A stretch of DNA of 64,000 bases from assembly GCF_001905445.1 (NCBI RefSeq), contig NZ_LIVQ01000006.1, forward strand, positions 310,001 through 374,000, read 5' to 3'. The position numbers and the translations under genes are program-made. Below, one piece after another: positions 43,118-50,942 of this stretch. The DNA comes from Streptomyces sp. CB00455. GTDB lineage: Bacteria; Actinomycetota; Actinomycetes; Streptomycetales; Streptomycetaceae. The stretch's first letter is position 1. Each line of letters opens with the position of its first letter. Below the pieces are notes generated by a model that did not search any database, had not been told where the DNA came from, and saw nothing but the letters and a program-made list of their open reading frames with translations.

Positions 43118-43300
43118 TCACGTCAGCCCGTAGAACTTCTCTGTCTCGTCGACGGCCGCCTTGAAGCGCTCGTCGAAGTCATCGCGGATGAGCGTCCGGA
43201 CCACATAGTCCTGGACGCTCATTCCGCGTTTTGCGGCATGAATCCGGAGCCTGTCGAGGAGCTCCCCGTCTATGCGCATGCTGAGCACATGTGTCCCCAT
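43118..43300 (-). CDS. small ribbon-helix-helix (Arc/CopG-type) protein
   Basis: Sixty residues: VLSMRIDGELLDRLRIHAAK is the ribbon and first helix, GMSVQDYVVRTLIRDDFDER the second. This is the fold of antitoxins and plasmid regulators. No toxin gene is adjacent, so it is probably a stand-alone regulator. The ATG at 43300 is chosen because the RHH domain starts there; the Shine-Dalgarno sequence is weak, and an upstream in-frame ATG (43357) lies in unlikely sequence. Confidence 0.75.
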   Translation of the reverse strand: MGTHVLSMRIDGELLDRLRIHAAKRGMSVQDYVVRTLIRDDFDERFKAAVDETEKFYGLT

Positions 43301-43394
43301 GCCGAAAGAGTCGGGGCACGGAGCGTGGACGCGAGCCGCTTTTCGCCGCCGTCTCACCCGTACGAGTGATGGGGCACACGCGGGAAACGGTGTT

Positions 43395-43424
43395 CCTTAG
43401 AGAAAGTAATGAGTTACTCTAAGG
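43395..43424. promoter_or_regulatory. MarR-type operator overlapping the -10 box and start region
   Basis: Nested inverted repeats: CCTTAGAG (43395-43402) with CTCTAAGG (43417-43424), and inside them AGTAA (43405-43409) with TTACT (43414-43418). The site covers TACTCT (43415-43420), the probable -10 box of the marR gene. Autorepression is the likely reading. Confidence 0.75.
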
Positions 43425-43426
43425 AC

Positions 43427-43864
43427 ATGCACGACCTCTCCCATGGCGACGACGCTGCCGCCGTGAACGACCTCCGCTCCGCCGTCATGCGGCTGGGCCG
43501 GCGCCTGAAGCACCAGCGCGTCGACGAATCGCTGAGCCCGACCGAGATGTCGGTCCTCGGCACGCTCGCCCGCTGCGGCCACGCCACGCCCGGCGAGCTG
43601 GCCCGGCGGGAGCACGTCCAGCCGCCGTCGATGACACGCATCGTCGCGCTGCTGGAAGCCAAGGGACTGGTCACGCTGGAGCCGCACCCGGACGACCGCC
43701 GCCAGAAGGTGGTCCGCCAGACGGAGGAAGCCGAGGCGATGCTCGAAGAGAGCCGCCGCAAGCGCAACGCCTTCCTGGCCGGTCTCGCGGCCGAGCTGAC
43801 CGAGGACGAGTGGGCCAAGCTGCGCGAGGCCGCCCCCGTCCTGGAGAAGCTCGCCCACTTGTAA
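43427..43864 (+). CDS. MarR-family transcriptional regulator
   Basis: A 145-residue winged-helix repressor. LSPTEMSVLGTLARCGHATP and GELARREHVQPPSMTRIVAL form the helix-turn-helix, and LEPHPDDRRQKVVRQTEE is the wing. It precedes an MFS exporter gene by 26 nt, a standard repressor-pump arrangement. TACTCT lies 6 nt before ATG 43427 and there is no proper Shine-Dalgarno sequence, so the mRNA is probably leaderless. An ATG at 43409 lies inside the operator and is less likely. The inducing compound is unknown. Confidence 0.88.
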   Translation: MHDLSHGDDAAAVNDLRSAVMRLGRRLKHQRVDESLSPTEMSVLGTLARCGHATPGELARREHVQPPSMTRIVALLEAKGLVTLEPHPDDRRQKVVRQTEEAEAMLEESRRKRNAFLAGLAAELTEDEWAKLREAAPVLEKLAHL

Positions 43865-43890
43865 GGAACGACGCCAGGAGGCGAACGCTT

Positions 43891-45237
43891 TTGAGTACGG
43901 GAACCGGAGCAGATTCCGCACCCGGCCACACATCCACCACCACCGCCGCACCCGCGGGCACGAACTCGATGTTCAGCTCGCTCAGGATCAGGAACTACCG
44001 GCTCTTCGCGACCGGACAGGTCGTCTCGAACACCGGCACCTGGATGCAGCGCATCGCCCAGGACTGGCTGGTCCTCTCCCTGACCGGCTCCGCCTCCGCC
44101 GTCGGCATCACCATCGCCCTGCAGTTCCTGCCGATGCTGATGTTCGGCCTCTACGGAGGCGTACTAGCGGACCGGCTGCCCAAGCGGCCGCTGCTGATCG
44201 CCACCCAGGGCGCCATGGGCCTGACCGGCATCGCCCTCGCCGTGCTCACCCTGGCCGGACACGTCCAGGTCTGGCACGTCTACCTCGCCGCCTTCCTGCT
44301 CGGCCTCGTCACCGTCGTCGACAACCCCGCCCGCCAGACCTTCGTCCCCGAGATGGTCGGCAAGGACCAGGTCGCCAACGCCGTCAGCCTGAACTCGGCC
44401 AACTTCCAGTCCGCGCGGCTGGTCGGCCCGGCGATCGCCGGTGTGCTGATCACCGCCGTCGGCTCCGGCTGGGCCTTCCTGCTGAACGGACTGTCCTTCG
44501 CCGCGCCCATCGCCGGCCTGCTGATGATGCGGGCGCACGAACTGCACCCCGTCGAGCCGCAGCCCCGCGCCAAGGGACAGCTGCGCGAGGGCCTGCGCTA
44601 CGTCGCCGGCCGCCCCGAGCTGATCTGGCCGATCGTCCTCGTGGGCTTCATCGGCACCTTCGGGTTCAACTTCCCGATCTGGCTGTCGGCCTACGTCAGT
44701 GACGTCTTCCACGGCGACGCGGGCACCTACGGGCTCTTCAACACCCTGATCGCGGCCGGCTCCCTGGTGGGCGCCCTGCTCGCGGCCCGGCGCGGGCACT
44801 CCCGCCTGCGCCTGCTGGTGGCCGCGGCGGTGCTGTTCTCCGCCCTGCTGCTCGTGACCGCCTTCGCGCCCGGCCTGTGGCTGTTCGCCGCGCTGCTCGT
44901 GCCCATCGGGGTCTTCGGCCTCACGGTCAACGTGACCGCGAACTCCAGCGTGCAGATGGCGACCGACCCCGAGATGCGGGGACGGGTCATGGCCCTGTTC
45001 ATGATGGTGTTCACCGGCGGCACCCCGCTGGGCGCCCCGCTGCTCGGCTGGATCACCGACACCTACGGCGCCCGGATCGGCATGGCCGCGGGAGGTGCGA
45101 TCTCACTGCTCGCCTCCGTCGCGATCGCGGTCGTCCTGGCCCGCGTGGGCAACCTCCGCCTGCACGTGAGCCGGCGCGGCGTGGCCTTCGTCCCGTCCCC
45201 CCGGGCCCACACCCGCGAACTGGTCGCGGCGGCCTGA
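43891..45237 (+). CDS. MFS exporter
   Basis: A 448-residue major facilitator with 12 helices, of the EntS/macrolide-efflux-like type. FATGQVVSNTGTWMQRIAQD is at helix 1, LADRLPKRPLLI is the helix 2-3 loop motif, and VVDNPARQTFVPEMV is a conserved region. It begins with a TTG at 43891, supported by AGGAGG about 9 nt upstream. Together with the MarR gene it forms a two-gene operon. The substrate (drug or siderophore) cannot be read from sequence. Confidence 0.87.
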   Translation: MSTGTGADSAPGHTSTTTAAPAGTNSMFSSLRIRNYRLFATGQVVSNTGTWMQRIAQDWLVLSLTGSASAVGITIALQFLPMLMFGLYGGVLADRLPKRPLLIATQGAMGLTGIALAVLTLAGHVQVWHVYLAAFLLGLVTVVDNPARQTFVPEMVGKDQVANAVSLNSANFQSARLVGPAIAGVLITAVGSGWAFLLNGLSFAAPIAGLLMMRAHELHPVEPQPRAKGQLREGLRYVAGRPELIWPIVLVGFIGTFGFNFPIWLSAYVSDVFHGDAGTYGLFNTLIAAGSLVGALLAARRGHSRLRLLVAAAVLFSALLLVTAFAPGLWLFAALLVPIGVFGLTVNVTANSSVQMATDPEMRGRVMALFMMVFTGGTPLGAPLLGWITDTYGARIGMAAGGAISLLASVAIAVVLARVGNLRLHVSRRGVAFVPSPRAHTRELVAAA

Positions 45238-45340
45238 CGCCGCAGCTCAGGCCCCGGGCCGGCCCGGCCCCTGCGGTCCTCCCCGGCCCGGGGGGCCGCC
45301 GCGCCCGGTGGGCCGGCCGGGTGCCCCCTAAGCTCGGCAC

Positions 45341-45892
45341 ATGAGACTGTTCGCCGCCGTCCTGCCGCCCGAGGCCGCCGTCGCCGAGCTGGCCGAGGCG
45401 GTGGACCCGCTGCGCGACGACCGGCTGAAGTGGACCGGGCGGGCGGGCTGGCACTTCACGCTCGCCTTCCTGGGCGAGGTGCGCGACGAGGTGCTCCCCG
45501 AGCTGCACGCCCGCCTCGCCCGGGCCGCCCACCGGACGGCGCCTTTCGGGCTGCGGCTGCACGGCGCCGGCCACTTCGGCGCGCACGCCCTGTGGGCGGG
45601 CGCGGCCGGGGACCTCGACGCGATGCGGCTGCTCGCCGAGCGGGCCGACGCCGCAGCCCGGCGGGCCGGGGTACCGATGGACCGGCACCGCCGGTACACC
45701 CCGCACCTGACCCTGGGCCGCTCCCGCGACGGCGCCGCCCTGGATCCCTATCTGGAGGCCCTCTCGGGCTTCGAGGGCACTGCCTGGCGCGTCGACACCC
45801 TCAGCCTGGTCCGCAGCAACCTGCCCGTCAGCGGCGTCCCCGGCGAGCGGCCCCGGTACGAGACCACCGCCTCCTGGCCGCTCGGCGGCTGA
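45341..45892 (+). CDS. thpR: RNA 2',3'-cyclic phosphodiesterase (2H family)
   Basis: A 183-residue 2H phosphoesterase (ThpR/LigT). Two His-x-Thr-Leu motifs, HFTLAFLGEV (residues about 38-41) and HLTLGRSRD (about 124-127), form the active site. It opens 2',3'-cyclic phosphate ends of RNA; physiological targets are not established. TAAGCT (45329-45334) lies 6 nt before the ATG and no Shine-Dalgarno sequence is present, so the transcript is probably leaderless. A hairpin follows at 45930-45956. Confidence 0.92.
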   Translation: MRLFAAVLPPEAAVAELAEAVDPLRDDRLKWTGRAGWHFTLAFLGEVRDEVLPELHARLARAAHRTAPFGLRLHGAGHFGAHALWAGAAGDLDAMRLLAERADAAARRAGVPMDRHRRYTPHLTLGRSRDGAALDPYLEALSGFEGTAWRVDTLSLVRSNLPVSGVPGERPRYETTASWPLGG

Positions 45893-45929
45893 CCGCGCCC
45901 CGGCCGCGCCCGGTCCCCGGGCACGGCAG

Positions 45930-45956
45930 AGCCCCTGCGTCCCTGACACAGGGGCT
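45930..45956 (+). terminator. hairpin after thpR
   Basis: Arms AGCCCCTG (45930-45937) and CAGGGGCT (45949-45956), 11-nt loop, between thpR and the small membrane-protein ORF. Confidence 0.72.
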
Positions 45957-45975
45957 GCCGCGTTACGCTCGACGG

Positions 45976-46065
45976 GTGGATCCCAAGACCAGAAACCGTG
46001 TGATGGCCGGTGTGCTCGTGCTGATGTTCGTCGTGGTCGCGGTGGCGGCCGCCGTCGGGCAGTAA
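45976..46065 (+). CDS. 29-residue single-pass membrane peptide
   Basis: GTG 45976 starts a short ORF of 29 codons: a basic N-terminus (VDPKTRNR) and one hydrophobic helix (VMAGVLVLMFVVVAVAAAVG) ending GQ and TAA. TACGCT (45964-45969) sits 6 nt before the GTG, the same leaderless spacing seen at thpR and serC, which supports real expression. No known family comes to mind. It converges with the aldo/keto reductase gene, 10 bp away. It could assist a membrane complex; function unknown. Confidence 0.6.
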   Translation: MDPKTRNRVMAGVLVLMFVVVAVAAAVGQ

Positions 46066-46075
46066 CCGCTCGCCG

Positions 46076-47065
46076 CTACCAGGCGAAGGCCTCCGGCGCC
46101 GCACCCGGCCCCGGGAAGACCGCGTCCAGGCCCTCCAGCACCTCCGCCGACAGCTCCAGCTCGACCGCGCGCAGCGCCGAGTCGAGCTGTTCCTGCGTCC
46201 GCGGGCCGACGATCGGCCCCGTGACCCCGGGACGGGTCAGCAGCCAGGCCAGGGCGGTCTCGCCCGGCTCCAGGCCGTGCTTGTCCAGCAGGTCCTCGTA
46301 CGCCTGCACCTGCGCGCGCACCGAGCTGTTGGCCAGCGCGTCCGCCGAGCGGCCCGAGGCGCTGCGCCCCGACTGCGCGGCCTTGCGGATGGCGCCGCCC
46401 AGCAGGCCCCCGTGGAGCGGGGACCACGGGATGACGCCGAGCCCGTACGCCTCGGCGGCCGGGATGACCTCCATCTCGGCGCGCCGTTCGGCCAGGTTGT
46501 AGAGGCACTGCTCGCTGACCAGGCCGAGCCGGCCGGTGCGCGCCGCGGTCTCGTTGGCCTGGGCGATCTTCCAGCCCGGGAAGTTGGAGGAGCCCGCGTA
46601 GAGGATCTTGCCCTGCTGGACCAGGACCTCGACGGCCTGCCAGATCTCCTCGAAGGGGGTCCGCCGGTCGACGTGATGGAACTGGTAGAGGTCGATGTAG
46701 TCGGTCTGGAGCCGCTTGAGGCTGGCCTCGACGGCCCGGCGGATGTTCAGCGCCGACAGGCGGTCGTAGTTGGGCCAGGTGTCGCCCTCGGCGGCCATGG
46801 AGCCGTAGACCTTGGTGGCGAGCACCGTCTTCTCGCGGCGGTTGCCGCCCTGGGCGAACCAGGTACCGATGATCTCCTCGGTGCGGCCCTTGTTCTCGCC
46901 CCATCCGTAGACGTTGGCGGTATCGAAGAAGTTGATGCCCGCGTCGTGGGCGGAGTCCATGAGGGAGTGGCTTTCGGACTCCCCTGTCTGGGGGCCGAAG
47001 TTCATGGTGCCGAGTACGAGTCGGCTGACCTTGAGACCGGTGCGTCCGAGCTGTGTGTACTTCAT
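46076..47065 (-). CDS. aldo/keto reductase
   Basis: A 329-residue NADPH-dependent oxidoreductase of the AKR superfamily (YghZ/Kv-beta-like). The tetrad is readable: Asp in INFFDTANVYGWGENKGR, Tyr in VYGWG, Lys in VLATKVYG, and His in YQFHHVD. A C-terminal cofactor segment is GPIVGPRTQEQLDSAL. Cytosolic. The ATG at 47065 opens MKYTQLGRTGLKVSRLVLG. The carbonyl substrate is not predictable. It lies upstream of no co-oriented partner. Confidence 0.92.
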   Translation of the reverse strand: MKYTQLGRTGLKVSRLVLGTMNFGPQTGESESHSLMDSAHDAGINFFDTANVYGWGENKGRTEEIIGTWFAQGGNRREKTVLATKVYGSMAAEGDTWPNYDRLSALNIRRAVEASLKRLQTDYIDLYQFHHVDRRTPFEEIWQAVEVLVQQGKILYAGSSNFPGWKIAQANETAARTGRLGLVSEQCLYNLAERRAEMEVIPAAEAYGLGVIPWSPLHGGLLGGAIRKAAQSGRSASGRSADALANSSVRAQVQAYEDLLDKHGLEPGETALAWLLTRPGVTGPIVGPRTQEQLDSALRAVELELSAEVLEGLDAVFPGPGAAPEAFAW

Positions 47066-47124
47066 GGGTCACCAGCCAACTGCGTGGAGTGGACTCCAGG
47101 CAAGGCCCCGCGGTGAAAGGCGTG

Positions 47125-47817
47125 TTACAGGTCCTGCGTCCGGCGGTAGGGGCCGCCCATGCCCCACGCCTGGTGCAGGGCCGCCGCGAACTCGCCCGCC
47201 AGCCGGTGCTCGCCCGACGCGTTGGGGTGCGTGCCGTCGTAGGTGTCCCGGTGGATCTCGTACGCCTCGGGGCGCGCGGCCAGCAGGACCGGCGAGGCGG
47301 CGGTGGTCAGATCGGCGACGGCCTTCGCCAGCAGCTCGTTGAAGCGGGCCACCTCGGCGGCGAAGGCGGCGTCCTGCTCGGCCCGGACGTTCGGGATCAC
47401 CGGCAGCAGCACCATCCGGACGGCGGGGCGGGCCTCGCGGGCGGCCGCGACGAAGCGGCGGGCGTTGGCCGCGGTGTCCTCGGCGCCGGTGTAGAAGCCG
47501 AGGTCGATCAGACCGAGGGAGACGAGCAGGACGTCGGCCCGCCCGTCGCGGACGGCGGGGCCTATGCAGGGCGCCATGTGCTGCCAGCCCTCGCCCCAGC
47601 CGGCCAGGTGGCGGCGGGCCTCCTCGGGGAAGGCGGGGTCGGCGTAGGCGTGGCTGGTGGGCGCGTCGGCGGCGGCGTCGTACAGCGCGCTGCGCGGGCC
47701 GACGATGGAGAAGGGACCGCCGAAGGTGGCGTTCAGGTGCTGCCACATGCGGTAGCGCCAGGTGTAGTCGCCGGCGCGTCCGATGGTCATGGAGTCACCG
47801 ACGAACATGAAACGCAT
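47125..47817 (-). CDS. SGNH/GDSL-type hydrolase
   Basis: A 230-residue esterase-like protein. Block I is FVGDSMTIG with the catalytic Ser, Gly is in LLVSLGLIDLGFY, and block V is DGTHPNASGEHRLA with Asp and His. The Asn of block III is replaced or shifted (SLGLIDLG instead of GxND), which is a deviation. No signal peptide is seen with the ATG at 47817. Further upstream in-frame codons exist but overlap the divergent gene's leader. Substrate unknown. Confidence 0.85.
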   Translation of the reverse strand: MRFMFVGDSMTIGRAGDYTWRYRMWQHLNATFGGPFSIVGPRSALYDAAADAPTSHAYADPAFPEEARRHLAGWGEGWQHMAPCIGPAVRDGRADVLLVSLGLIDLGFYTGAEDTAANARRFVAAAREARPAVRMVLLPVIPNVRAEQDAAFAAEVARFNELLAKAVADLTTAASPVLLAARPEAYEIHRDTYDGTHPNASGEHRLAGEFAAALHQAWGMGGPYRRTQDL

Positions 47818-47893
47818 CCGGTCATCATCGCGGATCGCACGACGGGCGCCCCTGTGATGCCGGACACCCCGCGCGGGCTGGCAGGCTGGGGGA

Positions 47894-48946
47894 ATGCGCC
47901 TCCTGCCGTCGTCCGCCGTCCTCGCCTCCGCACTCACCGCCTCGGCCCTCACCGCCTGCGCCTTGGCAGCCGTCGTCCTGCTGCCGGGCGCCGCGCCGGC
48001 GGCGGAGGTTCCGGGGGCGGCTTCCTTCACCATCACCGATCCGCGGATCACTGAGTCGAGCGGACTTGCGGCCAGCCGGATCCACCCCGGCGTGTACTGG
48101 ACGCACAACGACAGCGACGACGGGCCGTACGTCTACGCGGTGGACTCGGCGACCGGCAGGACGGTGGCCCGGGTGACGCTGACGGGGATCGGCCGGCCGC
48201 GGGACGTCGAGGCGATCTCGCTGGGGCCGGACGGGCAGCTGTACGTGGGCGACATCGGGGACAACCGCGACGGCACCTGGGACCACGTGTGGATCTACCG
48301 TTTCCCGGAGCCCAAGGAGCTGGGCGACGTCACCGTCAAGGCCGCGCAGTTCACGGTGCGGTACGCCGACGGGCCGCGGAACGCGGAGGCGCTGATGGTG
48401 CATCCGGTGACGGGGCGGGTCTACATCGCGAGCAAGAACGAGAACGGGGGCGGGCTGTACGAGGGCCCGGAGCAGCTGTCCACCGCCGGGGAGAACGTGT
48501 TCCGGCGGGTCGCCGAGGTGCCGTGGGTGACGGACGGGGCGTTCTCCCCCGACGGTGGCCGGCTGACCCTGCGGGGCTACTTCGCGGCCCGTACCTACCC
48601 GTGGAAGGACGGCCGGCCGCAGGGCCAGGGGGAGAAGGTGGACGCGCCGTGGCAGGGGCAGGCGGAGTCGGTGACGTACACGGCGGACGGCTCGACGCTG
48701 ATGTTCGGCGCGGAGGGCGCGGGCAGCCGGGTCGTCGCCGTGCCGGTGGCCCCGGCCTCCGCCGGGCCGGGGGCCTCCGCCGGGCCGGGGGCCTCCGCCT
48801 CCCCGCAGCCGGGGGCCCCGCCGGGGGCCGCGCCCCCGGCGGGGCCCGCGGGCAGCTTCGGCAAGGGGGCCCTCGTCCTGGCGGGCGGCCTGGTCCTGGT
48901 CTTCGGTGCCAGGCGCCTCGTGCGCCGGCGCGGCCCCTCCGCGTAG
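47894..48946 (+). CDS. secreted, C-terminally membrane-anchored WD40/beta-propeller-like protein
   Basis: A 350-residue exported protein. A signal peptide ends near AAPAAEVPG. A propeller-like domain (about 45-280) shows repeated blades such as GPYVYAVDSATGRTVARVTL and DGQLYVGDIGDNRDGTW. A Pro/Gly/Ala linker (PGASAGPGASAS) and a C-terminal helix (GALVLAGGLVLVFGARRLV) with Arg-rich tail follow, anchoring it on the outer face. It is divergent from the SGNH hydrolase gene. I recognise no catalytic residues. Confidence 0.82.
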   Translation: MRLLPSSAVLASALTASALTACALAAVVLLPGAAPAAEVPGAASFTITDPRITESSGLAASRIHPGVYWTHNDSDDGPYVYAVDSATGRTVARVTLTGIGRPRDVEAISLGPDGQLYVGDIGDNRDGTWDHVWIYRFPEPKELGDVTVKAAQFTVRYADGPRNAEALMVHPVTGRVYIASKNENGGGLYEGPEQLSTAGENVFRRVAEVPWVTDGAFSPDGGRLTLRGYFAARTYPWKDGRPQGQGEKVDAPWQGQAESVTYTADGSTLMFGAEGAGSRVVAVPVAPASAGPGASAGPGASASPQPGAPPGAAPPAGPAGSFGKGALVLAGGLVLVFGARRLVRRRGPSA

Positions 48947-49009
48947 CCCGCGTCCGCGGAAGGGGCCGGCCCTTGCGCCCGCACCCCGCCCGCCATGGCG
49001 CCCCGGGGG

Positions 49010-50479
49010 TCAGGCGTCCTGGACGGGGATGCGGCCGTTCGGCGGTGCGGGCGGAGCGGGGGGAGCCGCGCTGCCCGCGGGGTGCGGTGGGGCCATGGAC
49101 GCCAGCAGCTGGCGGGCCACGCCGAGGCCGGTCCCGCCCATCGTCAGCGCCTTCGCGAACATCTCCGACATGCCCTCGGCCCCGTTCAGCAGGACCATGT
49201 GCTCCACGTTGCCGAAGGCCCCCGCGCCCGCCTCCACGATCGCCGGCCAGTTCTCGGCCAGCTGCTGCGCGACCACGGCCTCCTGGTTCTCCGCCAGCGC
49301 CGCGGCCCGTGCCTTGATGCCCTCCGCCTCGGCGAGCCCCTTCGCCTTCGCCGACTCGGCCTCGGCGAGGCCCCGCGCCTGCGTGGCCGCCGCTTCCGCC
49401 TCGCCCGTGGCCCGGGTGGCCGTCGCCGCCGCCAGGCCGCGCGCCTCCGTCGCCTTCGCGTCCGCGGCGGCCGCCGTCGTCACCCGCGTGGCCTCCGCGG
49501 CCGCCGCCAGCTCCGTCTCCTTCGCCTTGGCCTGCGCCGCCGAGATCCGGGCGTCGCGCTCGGCCTCCGCCCGCGTCCGCGTCTCGTAGGCCGCCGCGTC
49601 CGCGGGCTTGCGTACGTCCGCCTGGAGCTGCTGCTCGCGCCGGTGCGCCTCCAGCTCCGCCACGCGCGTCTCCTGGACGACGACCTCCTGACGCGCCGCC
49701 GCCTCCGACAGCGGGCCCGCCTGCCGGGCGGTGGCCGCGGCCTTGTCGCGTTCCGCCTGGTAGCCGGCCTGGAGGATCTCGCTGTCGCGGGTGGCCTGCG
49801 CCATCCGCGCGGAGGCGGCCTGCTCGGCCTCCGTCGCCAGCCGGTTCGCCTCGGCCTGCGCGATCCGCGCGTCCCGCTGCACGGCGGCCGCGTGCGGCAT
49901 CGCCAGGTTCTTGATGTAGCCCGTCGGGTCCTCGATCTCGTGGATCTGCAGCGAGTCGACGATCAGGCCGAGCTTCTCCATCTCCGTACCGCAGGCCATC
50001 CGGGTCTGCCCCGTCAGCTTCTCGCGGTCGCGGATCATGTCCTCGACCGTCAGGCCGCCCACGATCGACCGCAGATGGCCGGCGAAGACGATGTGCACCC
50101 GCTCCGGCATCATCTTCTGCTGGTCCAGGAAGCGGCGCGCCGCGTTGGCGATCGAGACGAGGTCGTCGCCGACCTTGAAGATGACCACGCCCTTGACGCG
50201 CAGCGGGATGCCCTGGTGGGTGACGCAGTCCACCGACAGCTGGGTCTCGTTGAGGTCCAGGGACAGTTTCCGCACCGCCTGGACACCGGGCAGTACGAGG
50301 GTTCCGCGCCCCGTGACGATCCGGAACCCCATGCCTTCGCCGAGGCCTTCGGTCTTGTGCCTGGACCCGGAGATGACGAGTGCCTCGTTGGGTTCGGCCA
50401 CCCGCCACATGAGTTTGAACAGGCCGATCACGACCACCACTGAGGCGAGAACGATTCCCGCCACGACGCCGACAGCCAC
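49010..50479 (-). CDS. flotillin-like SPFH/Band 7 protein
   Basis: A 489-residue membrane scaffold protein. An N-terminal helix (VGVVAGIVLASVVVVIGLFK) is followed by an SPFH domain (about 30-190: RVAEPNEALVISGSRHKTEG), then a long Ala/Glu/Arg-rich coiled coil (about 200-410: EAESAKAKGLAEAEGIKARA). The C-terminus is Pro-rich. Flotillins organise membrane microdomains and assemble signalling or secretion complexes. The GTG at 50479 has AAGGGGG about 8 nt upstream and is preferred to TTG 50485. An NfeD-like gene lies 126 bp upstream on the same strand, the usual genetic partner. Confidence 0.92.
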   Translation of the reverse strand: MAVGVVAGIVLASVVVVIGLFKLMWRVAEPNEALVISGSRHKTEGLGEGMGFRIVTGRGTLVLPGVQAVRKLSLDLNETQLSVDCVTHQGIPLRVKGVVIFKVGDDLVSIANAARRFLDQQKMMPERVHIVFAGHLRSIVGGLTVEDMIRDREKLTGQTRMACGTEMEKLGLIVDSLQIHEIEDPTGYIKNLAMPHAAAVQRDARIAQAEANRLATEAEQAASARMAQATRDSEILQAGYQAERDKAAATARQAGPLSEAAARQEVVVQETRVAELEAHRREQQLQADVRKPADAAAYETRTRAEAERDARISAAQAKAKETELAAAAEATRVTTAAAADAKATEARGLAAATATRATGEAEAAATQARGLAEAESAKAKGLAEAEGIKARAAALAENQEAVVAQQLAENWPAIVEAGAGAFGNVEHMVLLNGAEGMSEMFAKALTMGGTGLGVARQLLASMAPPHPAGSAAPPAPPAPPNGRIPVQDA

Positions 50480-50498
50480 CGGCAACGCCCCCTTAGCG

Positions 50499-50516
50499 CG
50501 GCGCCGTTCGGCGCCG
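50499..50516. other. 7-bp hairpin between NfeD-like and flotillin genes
   Basis: CGGCGCC (50499-50505), loop GTTC, GGCGCCG (50510-50516), ending just upstream of the flotillin ribosome-binding site. It could attenuate or process the shared transcript; it might also be a plain terminator with a separate flotillin promoter. Confidence 0.5.
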
Positions 50517-50605
50517 ACGGGGTCGAGTCTGCGCCGGTCGCGCCCCGCGGTGAAGTGGGCGGATCAGTCTTGTCGCCATCTTGATACGCAACGCCGCCCG
50601 CCGGC

Positions 50606-50827
50606 TCAGCTCCCGTAGGCCGCCATCACGTACACCGTGCGCGGCGGCAGGTGCTCGACCACCGTCACCACGGTCCCGACGGGGAGCCGCCCGGTCCCCT
50701 GGACGGGGTGCGCGAGGAAGTGCTCGGCCCCGCCCCTGATCCGGACGATGACCTCGCCCACCAGCCCCGGCCCGACCGTCCCGGTCACCCGCCCGGTCAT
50801 GCCGATCATGTCCACGTCGTCCCCCAT
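50606..50827 (-). CDS. NfeD-like OB-fold protein (short)
   Basis: A 73-residue protein resembling the C-terminal beta-barrel (OB) domain of NfeD: MTGRVTGTVGPGLVGEVIVR then GTVVTVVEHLPPRTVYVM. It lacks the transmembrane part usual for NfeD. NfeD proteins typically sit beside SPFH genes, as here (flotillin 126 bp downstream), and contribute to microdomain assembly. The ATG at 50827 has only a weak Shine-Dalgarno sequence. Family assignment is by pattern and context. Confidence 0.68.
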   Translation of the reverse strand: MGDDVDMIGMTGRVTGTVGPGLVGEVIVRIRGGAEHFLAHPVQGTGRLPVGTVVTVVEHLPPRTVYVMAAYGS

Positions 50828-50942
50828 GGCCCGAGGGTACGCCGGGCGACCGGAAGGGGGACCCCCGGCGCGGGCCGCAACGGGTGCTGCGGGCCGCAAC
50901 GGGTGCTGCGGGGCGCTGCGGGGTGCTTCCGGCTCCGTACCC

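Noticed and set aside
43118..43300. Ribbon-helix-helix protein as half of a toxin-antitoxin pair
   Set aside because: No toxin-sized ORF lies next to it on the same strand; neighbours are a purine permease and MarR.
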